Below, one piece after another: positions 8,012 through 15,550 of a stretch of 64,000 nucleotides of DNA. The first letter of the stretch is position 1. Each line of letters begins with the position of its first letter. Position numbers and translations under genes: made by a program. The notes below the pieces were generated by a model. That model searched no databases and was not told where the DNA came from. It worked only from the letters and a program-made list of their open reading frames with translations. Origin of the DNA: DATDAH01 sp963823495 (lineage in GTDB: Bacteria; Actinomycetota; Acidimicrobiia; Acidimicrobiales; DATDAH01); NCBI GenBank assembly GCA_963823495.1, contig CAWGLV010000001.1, positions 186,001-250,000 of the forward strand, given 5' to 3'.

Positions 8012-9003
8012 AGCTCAAGAGCCATCTCCTGCTTGTTCCCGAACAGGCCCTGCGGGCGGAAGATCATCAGCGCGGCGAGCCCGGCCCCGACCAGCATGAA
8101 CCGGACCTGGCCGATCTGGACCCCGTCCATGATGTAGTTGACGCCGAGGAAGCGGTTGTCGACCGCCTCGCGCAGGAAGTTGTCGGTCAGCGACAGCAGC
8201 ATCCAGAAGATGATCGAGCCCACGATCGGCGTCCACACCCGACCCAGCCCACCGAGGATGAGCACGGTGTACAGGAAGAAGGTGATCGGCGGCGAGTAGG
8301 TGTCGGGCTGCACCGTCTGGGAGCCGATGGAGAGCACCATGCCCGCCAGACCACCCATGACGCCACCGATGATCAGGCTCTGCACCTTGTACCCGTAGGC
8401 GTTCTTGCCCAGCGCCCGGGCCGCGTCCTCGTCCTCCCGGATCGAGCGGATGACCCGACCCCACGGCGCCCGCATCAGGGCGAAGGTGACGAGGGTGACG
8501 AGGGCCACGATCGTCCAGCCGGTGAGGATGACCCAGAGCTGGTTGCCGAAGAAGCGGAACGGGCCGAACCCGTAGCGCACCCGCGGGTCGAAGGGGTTGA
8601 AGTGGTAGAAGCCGCTGGCGAAGCCGTTGATGCCGTTGGAGCCGCCCGAGAACTCGCGCAGCGACACGGATCGGAACACGGTGCGGATGATCTCGGACGC
8701 GGCGATGGTCACGATGGCCAGGTAGTCGGCCCGCAGGCGGAGCGCCGGGAGGCCCAGCAGCAGGGCCAGGACGACACAGGCCAGGACGCCGACGACCAGG
8801 GCGGTGACCGGGTGCCAGCCGTAGTAGGTGATGCCGATGCCCACGCCGTAGGCGCCGATGGCCATGAAGCCCACCTGGCCGAAGTTCAGCAGTCCGGTGA
8901 AGCCGAAGTGCACGTTCAGGCCCATGGCGGCGATGGCGAAGACGGCCGCCTCCCGGCTGACCCCGGCCCGCAGGGCGTTCTCGATGATCGTCTGCCAGTC
9001 CAC
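8008..9003 (-). CDS. livM: Branched-chain amino acid ABC permease LivM
   Basis: Inner-membrane permease of 331 residues with about nine hydrophobic segments. The family signature GLNVHFGFTGLLNFGQVGFMAIGAYG lies near residues 28-53. The ATPase-coupling loop is in the segment GRVIRSIREDEDAARALGKN, which carries the conserved EDE and ALG. The protein ends GLFGNKQEMALEL. It starts at GTG 9003, 10 nt after the livH stop, and its TGA overlaps the livG GTG. This gives a tightly coupled livH-livM-livG/F operon. Confidence 0.92.
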   Translation of the reverse strand: MDWQTIIENALRAGVSREAAVFAIAAMGLNVHFGFTGLLNFGQVGFMAIGAYGVGIGITYYGWHPVTALVVGVLACVVLALLLGLPALRLRADYLAIVTIAASEIIRTVFRSVSLREFSGGSNGINGFASGFYHFNPFDPRVRYGFGPFRFFGNQLWVILTGWTIVALVTLVTFALMRAPWGRVIRSIREDEDAARALGKNAYGYKVQSLIIGGVMGGLAGMVLSIGSQTVQPDTYSPPITFFLYTVLILGGLGRVWTPIVGSIIFWMLLSLTDNFLREAVDNRFLGVNYIMDGVQIGQVRFMLVGAGLAALMIFRPQGLFGNKQEMALEL

Positions 9004-9013
9004 GTGTCGCCCC

Positions 9014-10330
9014 TCAGCCGATCCGCTCGCGCTGTCCGAAGATGCCCTGTGGTCGGACCACCAGGATGAGGATCAACAGGGAGAGCGCACTGACGTTCTT
9101 GAGCTCGGGGGACACCCACAGGGTGGAGACCTGGATGATGATGCCGACGATCAGGCTGCCCACGAAGGCGCCGAAGGCCGTGCCCAGTCCACCCAGGGTC
9201 ACGCCGGCGAACATGAGCAGCAGCAGCTTGAACCCGAACTGCCAGTCGACCAACTCACTGCTGGCGAAGAGCACGCCGCCGAGGGTGGCCAGCGAGGCCC
9301 CGGCCCCCCAGACCACCAGGATCACCCGGTCCACGTCGATGCCCGACGATCGGGCGAGGTCGGGGTTGTCGGCCACCGCCCGGATGGCCTTGCCGATGCG
9401 GGTCCGGGTCAGGACCAGCCCGACGCCGGTGAGCACCACGACCGAGAGCCCGATCGACCAGAGGTCCTTGGGCACCATGGTGATGCGGCCGAACTCGTAC
9501 GGCGTCTGGACCGCGAAGTCCAGGAAGGCCTTGGGTCGCCCCCGGAACACGTACAGCACCAGGTAGCGGATGAACAGCGAGACGCCGATGCTGATGACGA
9601 GCATGGCGATGAGGCTGGTGCCCCGACGGCGCAGGGGTCGCCACAGGCCCCGGTCGAAGCCCGCACCGGCGCCGAACATGACGACCATCCCGATCAGCGT
9701 GGCCAGGGGCAGCCAGATCCCGGCGTTGTTCAGGTACCAGACGAGCACGGTGCCGACCACGACGATCTCGCCGTGGGAGAAGTTGGTCAGGCCGGTGGTG
9801 CCGAAGATGAGCGACAGGCCGACGGCCATCATGGCGATGACCAGACCGAACTTGATGCCCTCGACCAGGAGCTGCAGGAAGCGGTCGAAGTCACTGGACT
9901 GGTTGCGGGTGCTGACCGCCCCCTCCTCCTGCAGGGCGAAGAGCACCCGCTGGGTCTCCTGCGGACTGACCTGCACCGTGCGGCTCACCGTGTCGGGATC
10001 GACCAGCTCGACGCCGTCGGGCACGGTCTCGGGGTCGAGAGCGACCGCGTACTCACCGGGACCGGGAACCTCGAGGAGGAAGACGCCTTCGCCGTCGGTC
10101 TCCCCGGTCCCGATCTCCTCGTCGCCGGCGGTGACGGTGAAGGCCACCCCGACCGCCGGGGTGTCGACGGCGTCGGCGCCTTCACCGACGTCGTACTCGA
10201 GCGTCACCGTCACGGCCGTGACGCGCTGCTCCCGCTCCTCGTCCGCGACCTGCCCCGCCGCGGGGCTCGCCAGGACGGCGACCACACCGGCGACGACGAG
10301 CACGGGGAGAACCACCGCCCGGATGCGCAA
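9014..10330 (-). CDS. livH: LivH-type permease with N-terminal signal peptide and extracytoplasmic beta domain
   Basis: A 438-residue protein in two parts. Residues 1-27 look like a cleavable signal peptide ending ASPAAGQ. Residues 28-140 form a soluble region that resembles a carboxypeptidase-regulatory or prealbumin-like beta sandwich: TPAVGVAFTVTAGDEEI, then GEGVFLLEVPGPGEYAVAL. Residues from about 150 are a normal LivH permease: LIFGTTGLTNFSHGEIVVVG and GIDVDRVILVVWGAGA. Typical LivH is about 290 residues and lacks the first part. The start is TTG at 10330; an in-frame TAG lies 12 nt upstream and no ATG or GTG precedes the signal sequence. The extra domain may contact the binding protein; that is inference. 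Confidence 0.87.
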   Translation of the reverse strand: MRIRAVVLPVLVVAGVVAVLASPAAGQVADEEREQRVTAVTVTLEYDVGEGADAVDTPAVGVAFTVTAGDEEIGTGETDGEGVFLLEVPGPGEYAVALDPETVPDGVELVDPDTVSRTVQVSPQETQRVLFALQEEGAVSTRNQSSDFDRFLQLLVEGIKFGLVIAMMAVGLSLIFGTTGLTNFSHGEIVVVGTVLVWYLNNAGIWLPLATLIGMVVMFGAGAGFDRGLWRPLRRRGTSLIAMLVISIGVSLFIRYLVLYVFRGRPKAFLDFAVQTPYEFGRITMVPKDLWSIGLSVVVLTGVGLVLTRTRIGKAIRAVADNPDLARSSGIDVDRVILVVWGAGASLATLGGVLFASSELVDWQFGFKLLLLMFAGVTLGGLGTAFGAFVGSLIVGIIIQVSTLWVSPELKNVSALSLLILILVVRPQGIFGQRERIG

Positions 10331-10347
10331 GATCTCTGCCTACTCCC

Positions 10348-10377
10348 CTCGGTCCACCCCCCGGTGGATCGACCGAG
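10348..10377 (-). promoter_or_regulatory. Inverted repeat in the livH leader
   Basis: CTCGGTCCACC (10348-10358) faces GGTGGATCGACCGAG (10363-10377), complementary apart from a TCGA bulge, across a four-C loop. It straddles the predicted transcription start of livH, so it could be an operator or an RNA hairpin. No regulator is identified. Confidence 0.4.
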
Positions 10378-10403
10378 TGTAGAGATCTCCACGGACAGCG
10401 CAA
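10376..10403 (-). promoter_or_regulatory. Putative promoter of the livH operon
   Basis: On the minus strand, TTGCGC (10403-10398) and TACACT (10381-10376) are spaced by 16 bp. The position is about 46 bp upstream of the livH TTG start, and the inverted repeat at 10348-10377 overlaps the -10 box and start site. Confidence 0.5.
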
Positions 10404-10428
10404 GTTGAGCCGCCCCGCAACGGTCGGC

Positions 10429-11112
10429 TCAGGCCAGCCCGAGGTCCTCCACGAGGTCCTCCACCGGGGTCACCAGACCCGTGTAGAACGGCCCGAACTC
10501 GGCGTAGACCGCGGACGCCTCGTCGAAGCGCATCGTGTAGACGACCTCCTTCAGGTCGTCGGGGTGCACGGCGAAGAGCGTCACCCCCCACTCGAAGTCG
10601 TCCAGCCCGGTCGAGCCGGTGACCACCTGCAGGACCCGGCCGGCGAACTTCCGACCCGAGGTGCCGTGCTCCATCATCAGGTCCTTGCGCCGGTCGTACT
10701 CCAGGGTGAACCAGTTCTGCTCCGGCACCCGCTTCTTGGACATCGGGTAGAAGCACCAGGCCACCTTGCCCTCGGGCGGGACCTGAGGAGCCAGCCGGGG
10801 CGCCTTCATCTCCTCGGGCATGCCCTGGGCGTACTCACTCACCTCGGTCAGGGAGACATAGGAGTCCACGACCTCGAGGCCCGCGGCCTGCAGCGCCGTC
10901 TGGAACCGGCGCTGACGCCGGAGCTCGTCACCGAGGACCATGAAGGCCAGGTCGGCCTTGTGACCGAGGACGGCCACCGCCACGACCTGGTCCCCCTCGC
11001 CTTCCGCGGCCTTGACTGCGGCGACGACGGCCTGGCCGTCGGTCGACGGTGTCGGCTTGCAGAAGAGGTGGAGGACACCCCACCCGACCTGGGGACTGAG
11101 CGGCTCGGCCAT
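10429..11112 (-). CDS. hemQ: Coproheme decarboxylase HemQ (chlorite dismutase family)
   Basis: The last enzyme of the coproporphyrin-dependent heme pathway of Gram-positive bacteria; it decarboxylates coproheme to heme b. The 227-residue product has the expected length. Tyr122 in FYPMSK corresponds to the catalytic tyrosine and His149 in MEHG to the proximal heme ligand. The segment WFTLEYDRRKDLMMEHG is characteristic of the decarboxylase branch. The ATG at 11112 is immediately before the domain (AEPLSPQVGWGVLHLF); the very long frame running upstream is an artefact of composition. It is divergent from the flippase-glycosyltransferase gene across the palindrome at 11156. Confidence 0.92.
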   Translation of the reverse strand: MAEPLSPQVGWGVLHLFCKPTPSTDGQAVVAAVKAAEGEGDQVVAVAVLGHKADLAFMVLGDELRRQRRFQTALQAAGLEVVDSYVSLTEVSEYAQGMPEEMKAPRLAPQVPPEGKVAWCFYPMSKKRVPEQNWFTLEYDRRKDLMMEHGTSGRKFAGRVLQVVTGSTGLDDFEWGVTLFAVHPDDLKEVVYTMRFDEASAVYAEFGPFYTGLVTPVEDLVEDLGLA

Positions 11113-11155
11113 GGGGGCCACTGTAGGGGTGCGTTGGCCACCTGACCCCCCGATG

Positions 11156-11173
11156 TGTAAAGGTTGCTTTACA
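11156..11173. promoter_or_regulatory. 18-bp palindromic operator candidate
   Basis: TGTAAAG-GTTG-CTTTACA is a perfect 7-bp inverted repeat and is strikingly AT-rich for this region. It lies in the 60-bp divergent gap between hemQ and the flippase-glycosyltransferase gene, and its last A is the first base of that gene's ATG. A dimeric repressor here could control both. I cannot assign the regulator. Confidence 0.6.
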
Positions 11174-12798
11174 TGCCCTCGACGACCCCTCACCCCAGGC
11201 GTCGACGCGGCGGGCTCGCACTCGTCGGGGTCGCCGGCACCGCCCTGGCCGTCGCTCTCATCGCCCGGGGCGTGGACGGCGCGGCCGTGGTCGACGCCGG
11301 TGCGGCCGCCCGAGCCCGCCCCGGCCCGGTGGCCCTCGCCGTGCTGGCCCTGGCCTCGGCCTTCGTCGTCCGGGCGTGGGCGTGGCACCGGGTGCTGCCG
11401 GAGCTGGGCCTGGGCCACTCGCTGGCGGGCATCCACCTCGCCTACGGCGCGAACCACCTGCTCCCCCTCCGTCTGGGCGAGCCGCTGCGCGTCCTGAGTG
11501 TCGTGCGCCGAGCCGGCATCAGCGTGGGGCCGGCGACCGCGTCCACCGTCACCCTGCGGGTGGCCGACCTGATCACGCTGGCCACCATCGGCGCGGCCGC
11601 GGGCGGAGCGGTGCTGTGGTCCCTGGCGGGGCCCTGGTTCGCGATGGCGACGGCGGTCGCGGCCGCCGCCGGCGGGGTGGCGTGGTGGTGGCTGCAGCGG
11701 GCGGCGCGGAGGGGCGCGGCGGTGCGCCTGCCGACCGCCGCCGTCCTGGCCGCGACCGGGTCGGCCTGGCTGCTGGAGGCGGTGCTGGTCATGGAGGGCG
11801 CCCACCTGGTCGGCGTCGACCTCGGCTATCAGCAGGCGCTGCTCGTCACGGCCACCACGGTCTGTTCCCAGGTCGCCGCCATCGCCCCGGGCGGGCTGGG
11901 CACCTTCGAGGCGGTGGGCACGGCCACCTTCGTCGCCCTCGGCTACGGCGCGGCCGAAGGCCTGGCCGCCACCCTGGTCGTCCACGCCATCAGCACGGCG
12001 TACTCGTTCCTCGCCGGCGGGACGGCTCTGGTCTGGCCCGGGCCCGGGTTGGCCGGCCGCCTGCGACTTCCCGCGACCGCCACCGACCCGGCCCGCGATC
12101 CGGCCCTCGTGCCGGATGGCCCGATCCTGCTGTTCCTTCCCGCCCGGGACGAGGCCGCCACCGTCGGCGAGGTCGTGGCCCGCGCACCCACCACGGTGCT
12201 CGGCCACCGGGTCGACTGCCTCGTGATCGACGACGGTTCCCGTGACGCCACCGCCGAGGTCGCCCGCCGGGCCGGGGCCGAGGTGATCGTCAACGAGCGC
12301 AATCTCGGGCTCGGCGCCACCGTCCGGGCCGGCTTGGAGGAGGGACGACGACGGGAGGCGGCCGCCGTGGCCTTCTGCGACGCGGACGACGAGTACGACC
12401 CGGGCGATCTGTCCTCGATGGTCGCGCCGATCCTGGCCGGCGAGGCCGACTACGTGGTCGGGAACCGCTTCGGGCACGGCCGGCCCGACATGCGTCCCCA
12501 CCGCCGGCTGGGCAACCGGCTGCTGACCTGGCTCACCTCGTTCGTCGCCCGCCGCCCCCTGGCCGACGCCCAGTCCGGCTACCGGGCCCTGTCCCCTGCG
12601 GCCGCCGCCGAGGCCGAGATCGTCCACGACTACAACTACGCCCAGGTGCTGACCCTCGACCTGCTGGCGAAGGGCCATCGCTATGCCGAGGTCCCCATCG
12701 GCTACCGGCACCGCCGTCGGGGGCGCTCCTTCGTCAAGCCGGTCGGCTACCTCCGCAACGTCGTACCGGCCGTCTACCGCGAGCTCAACCAGGCCTGA
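11173..12798 (+). CDS. Flippase-like membrane domain fused to a family 2 glycosyltransferase
   Basis: A 541-residue fusion. Residues about 15-300 are polytopic and resemble the lysylphosphatidylglycerol synthase transmembrane (UPF0104) family: LAYGANHLLPLRLGEPLRVL and AAIAPGGLGTFEAVGTATF are its usual motifs. Residues from about 315 form a GT-A domain: FLPARDEAATVGEVVARAP, VIDDGSRDATAEVA, and the DxD-containing FCDADDEYDPGDL, as in dolichyl-phosphate-mannose/glucose synthases. This suggests that a lipid-linked sugar is made and handled by one polypeptide; this is inference. The ATG at 11173 overlaps the palindrome; a TTG at 11164 in the same frame is the alternative start. Confidence 0.85.
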   Translation: MPSTTPHPRRRRGGLALVGVAGTALAVALIARGVDGAAVVDAGAAARARPGPVALAVLALASAFVVRAWAWHRVLPELGLGHSLAGIHLAYGANHLLPLRLGEPLRVLSVVRRAGISVGPATASTVTLRVADLITLATIGAAAGGAVLWSLAGPWFAMATAVAAAAGGVAWWWLQRAARRGAAVRLPTAAVLAATGSAWLLEAVLVMEGAHLVGVDLGYQQALLVTATTVCSQVAAIAPGGLGTFEAVGTATFVALGYGAAEGLAATLVVHAISTAYSFLAGGTALVWPGPGLAGRLRLPATATDPARDPALVPDGPILLFLPARDEAATVGEVVARAPTTVLGHRVDCLVIDDGSRDATAEVARRAGAEVIVNERNLGLGATVRAGLEEGRRREAAAVAFCDADDEYDPGDLSSMVAPILAGEADYVVGNRFGHGRPDMRPHRRLGNRLLTWLTSFVARRPLADAQSGYRALSPAAAAEAEIVHDYNYAQVLTLDLLAKGHRYAEVPIGYRHRRRGRSFVKPVGYLRNVVPAVYRELNQA

Positions 12799-12946
12799 CC
12801 GGTCGCCGCGGACCGGGGGAACCACGCCAGTGGGGCGATGGCCGCTGGTCAGCTCGGGGAGGCCGGCCGCCACGGGGGCATGGTCGCGGTGGGCAGCCGT
12901 GGCCACCTCGTGGTGCCGCGCCCCGCCGAGGCGGCCGCCCGGCGGC

Positions 12947-13789
12947 TCAGCGGTGAGGTGGGGGGCCTTGGACGTACTGCCAACCGAAGCGTCCCTTGAT
13001 GCAGAGGTGGCCCTCGGTGACGTCGTGGTCCACGGGGCTGGTGACCTTGACGATGCGCTCGTCCTGGACGTGGAGCTCCAGGTTGCAGCCCACCCCGCAG
13101 TAGGAGCAGACGGTGGTGGTGACCGTCTGCTCCTCGGGACGCCAGTCCTCGGCACCACGGAGGTCGAACTCGGTCTTGAACACCAGGGCGTTGGTGGGAC
13201 ACACACCGATGCAGTTGCCGCAGTACACGCAGGCCGAGTCGGGGAGCTCGACGTCGAACTCGGTGCTGATGCGGGCGTCGAATCCCCGCCCGCTCACCGC
13301 GATGGCATAGGTGTGCTGGGCGTCGTCGCCGCAGGCCTCGACGCACTTGTAGCAGAGGACGCACTTCTCGTAGTCGCGGACGTACAGCCCGTCCTGGACC
13401 TTCACCGGCTCCTCGACCCGCTCGGCCGGATGGTCGACGGCGTACCGGTCGGGGTCGGCGCCGTAGTGCTCGATCCAGCGACCGACGCCGTCGGCCTGGG
13501 AGAGGTCGACACCCGAGCCCAGGAACTCCAGCACCATCTTCCGGCTGTGGCGCACCCGCTCGGAATCGGTGTGCACGACCATGCCGTCCTCGGCGGGTCG
13601 CGAGCAGGCCGGCACCAGCGCCCGGGACCCCTCGACCTCGACGACACACACGCGGCAGACGTTGACGGGGGTCAGGTTGGGCGCCCAGCAGATGGTCGGG
13701 GTCTCGACCTCGACCTCGGCGCAGGCGCCGAGGAGGGTCGTGCCCTCTTCGACCTCCAGTTCCCGGCCGTCGACGGTCAGGCGCACCAT
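12947..13789 (-). CDS. Detached Fe-S subunit of NAD-type formate dehydrogenase (HoxU/NuoG-like plus Mo-proximal Fe4S4 domain)
   Basis: A 280-residue protein carrying five cysteine clusters' worth of ligands. A [2Fe-2S] ferredoxin domain has Cys34, 45, 48 and 62. Two [4Fe-4S] motifs follow, at Cys143/146/149/153 and Cys187/190/193/197. The last is CSYCGVGC (Cys228, 231, 235) with Cys263 in HLCIKGRFGWQYV. That final motif is the cluster next to molybdopterin and normally begins the catalytic subunit FdhA itself. Here the chain stops a few residues later, and the catalytic subunit, encoded upstream in the operon, starts exactly where this one leaves off. The ATG overlaps the fdhB TGA by one base. 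I call it fdhU informally. Confidence 0.85.
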   Translation of the reverse strand: MVRLTVDGRELEVEEGTTLLGACAEVEVETPTICWAPNLTPVNVCRVCVVEVEGSRALVPACSRPAEDGMVVHTDSERVRHSRKMVLEFLGSGVDLSQADGVGRWIEHYGADPDRYAVDHPAERVEEPVKVQDGLYVRDYEKCVLCYKCVEACGDDAQHTYAIAVSGRGFDARISTEFDVELPDSACVYCGNCIGVCPTNALVFKTEFDLRGAEDWRPEEQTVTTTVCSYCGVGCNLELHVQDERIVKVTSPVDHDVTEGHLCIKGRFGWQYVQGPPPHR

Positions 13790-15489
13790 CAGCCGACCAG
13801 CCCGAGGTCGATCGCGGAGCGGACTGCGCCCACCGCCGTGTGACCGAGGCCGCAGATGGACGCGTCGGTCATCGCCGCGGCCATCTCGTCCAGCAGCGCC
13901 CGCCGGTCGTCGGCCAAGGCCCCCCGCTCCCGCATCTGCACCATCGTCTCGTGGACGCGCACCGTACCGACGCGACAGGGCACACACTGGCCACACGACT
14001 CGGCACGGAAGAACTCCGCGATGCGCACGACCACGTCGGTCAGGTCGTCGGTCGCGACGAAGGCCATGACCACCCCGGAGCCGAGCGTGGCTCCCGCGGC
14101 TTGCGTGCCTTCCAACGAGAGCGGCAGATCCAGGCGGTCGGGGCCGACGAAGACCCCCGCGGCACCGCCGAGCAGGATCGCCACCGGGTCACCCTCGACG
14201 CCGCCCGCGAGGTCCAGCAGGTCCCCCAACGAGATCCCGAACGGCGCCTCGTAGACCCCCGGCCGGCCCACCCGACCCGACAGGCAGAAGAGCCGGGTGC
14301 CCGGCGACTGCTCGGTTCCGACCGACCGGTAGGCCTCGGGGCCCTCGCGCAGGATGGGGAGCACGTTGAGCAGGGTCTCGGGGTTGTTGATGGCCGTGGG
14401 TTGGCCGAACAGGCCGCTGGTGGTGGGGAACGGCGGCTTGTTGCGGGGCTCGCCCCGGAACCCCTCGATGGAGTTGAACAGCGCGGTCTCCTCACCGCAG
14501 ATGTAGGCCCCCGCCCCCCGCCGCACCTCGATGCGCAGTCCGTCCCGCAGCCAGCCGGCGGCCGCCACCTGGCTCACCGCGGCTTCGATGCGGGCCGCCG
14601 CCTCCGGGTACTCCCCGCGGACGTAGAACCACGCGTCGCGGGCCCCGACCGTCTCCGCCGCGATGACCGTGGCCTCGACCACCGCGAACGGGTCGCGCTC
14701 CAGCAGCAGGCGGTCCTTGAACGTCCCCGGCTCGGACTCGTCCGCGTTGACCACGACGTGCCTGACGCCGCCTGGCGCGTCCCGCACGGCCCGCCACTTC
14801 ACACCGGTCGGGAACGCGGCGCCGCCCCGGCCCGAGAGCCCGGCGTCGGTGAGCGAGTCGATGACCGCGTCGGGACCCAGTTCGCGCGCCCGCGTCAGGG
14901 CCTCGCCCCCGCCCTGGGCGAGGTGGGAATCCAAGCTCGTGGGGTCGACCACGCCGACCCGACCCAGGAGCCGCAGGCCGGGAGCCCCGGCCTGGGGAAG
15001 GGCGAACGGACCCGGGGGGGACCACGGCTCCATCGGTCCCCGACGCTGGACCCAGGAAGCGGGAGCCTGCTCGCAGCGGCCGAGGCACGGGGCGTCGTGG
15101 GGGATCGTGCCCTCGGCGACCGGGGCGTCCCCGTCGGCGATGCGGCAGGCGGCATCGACGCACACCCAGGTGGTCGGCCCGCCGTGGCTCGGCTCGGTGG
15201 TGCGCAGGAGCTCATAGAAGGTGGCCACCCCGTACGCCTCGGCGGGTGGCACCTGCAACCGGTCGGCCACGTGGTTGAGACCGCCGGGGCTGATCCAGCC
15301 CACCTCTTCCTGCAACGCGATCAGGGCGGGCAGCAGGAGGTGGCGACGCTCCCGCCGCCGGGTGCGGCCACCACGCACCAGCCGCTCGGTCTCGATCTCC
15401 AGAGCCGGACCACCCTCCCCCAGGACGGCGTCGACGGCCCGCTGCTCGAGCTCGGTCGGCCGGTCCGGACCGATGAAGAGATCGCTCAT
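13789..15489 (-). CDS. fdhB: NAD-dependent formate dehydrogenase beta subunit (NuoE-NuoF fusion)
   Basis: A 566-residue diaphorase subunit. The N-terminal NuoE-like part (about 45-150) has the thioredoxin-like [2Fe-2S] ligands in CVDAAC and CLGRC. The NuoF-like part has the FMN/NAD site GLSGRGGAAFPTGVKW and GAGAYICGEETAL, then the [4Fe-4S] ligands in ESCGQCVPC and SICGLG. This architecture matches the beta subunit of NAD-reducing molybdenum or tungsten formate dehydrogenases such as Methylobacterium Fdh1B. It follows fdhA after 61 nt and is coupled to the Fe-S gene by a one-base TGATG overlap. It passes electrons between the Fe-S chain and NAD. Confidence 0.9.
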   Translation of the reverse strand: MSDLFIGPDRPTELEQRAVDAVLGEGGPALEIETERLVRGGRTRRRERRHLLLPALIALQEEVGWISPGGLNHVADRLQVPPAEAYGVATFYELLRTTEPSHGGPTTWVCVDAACRIADGDAPVAEGTIPHDAPCLGRCEQAPASWVQRRGPMEPWSPPGPFALPQAGAPGLRLLGRVGVVDPTSLDSHLAQGGGEALTRARELGPDAVIDSLTDAGLSGRGGAAFPTGVKWRAVRDAPGGVRHVVVNADESEPGTFKDRLLLERDPFAVVEATVIAAETVGARDAWFYVRGEYPEAAARIEAAVSQVAAAGWLRDGLRIEVRRGAGAYICGEETALFNSIEGFRGEPRNKPPFPTTSGLFGQPTAINNPETLLNVLPILREGPEAYRSVGTEQSPGTRLFCLSGRVGRPGVYEAPFGISLGDLLDLAGGVEGDPVAILLGGAAGVFVGPDRLDLPLSLEGTQAAGATLGSGVVMAFVATDDLTDVVVRIAEFFRAESCGQCVPCRVGTVRVHETMVQMRERGALADDRRALLDEMAAAMTDASICGLGHTAVGAVRSAIDLGLVG

Positions 15490-15550
15490 CGGGTCCGCGC
15501 CTGGTCACACCGAGACCGGTCCACCGGCCCCCCGCCCGCCCTCGGTGCGC

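Noticed and set aside
5990..8137. A 715-codon plus-strand frame
   Set aside because: It is antisense to livG/livF; composition shows it is a mirror of the ABC ATPase genes.
8858..10408. A 516-codon plus-strand frame
   Set aside because: It is His/Asp/Gln/Gly-rich antisense of livM and livH, with no motif and unnatural composition.
12799..12946. Small gene or strong terminator in the 148-bp convergent gap
   Set aside because: A CCGGTC/GACCGG hairpin near 12797-12818 exists but has no U tract, and no frame looks coding.
10429..13206. A 925-codon minus-strand frame covering hemQ and the gene beyond it
   Set aside because: Only the last 227 codons are protein-like (HemQ). The rest is antisense to the flippase-glycosyltransferase gene and open because of high GC.
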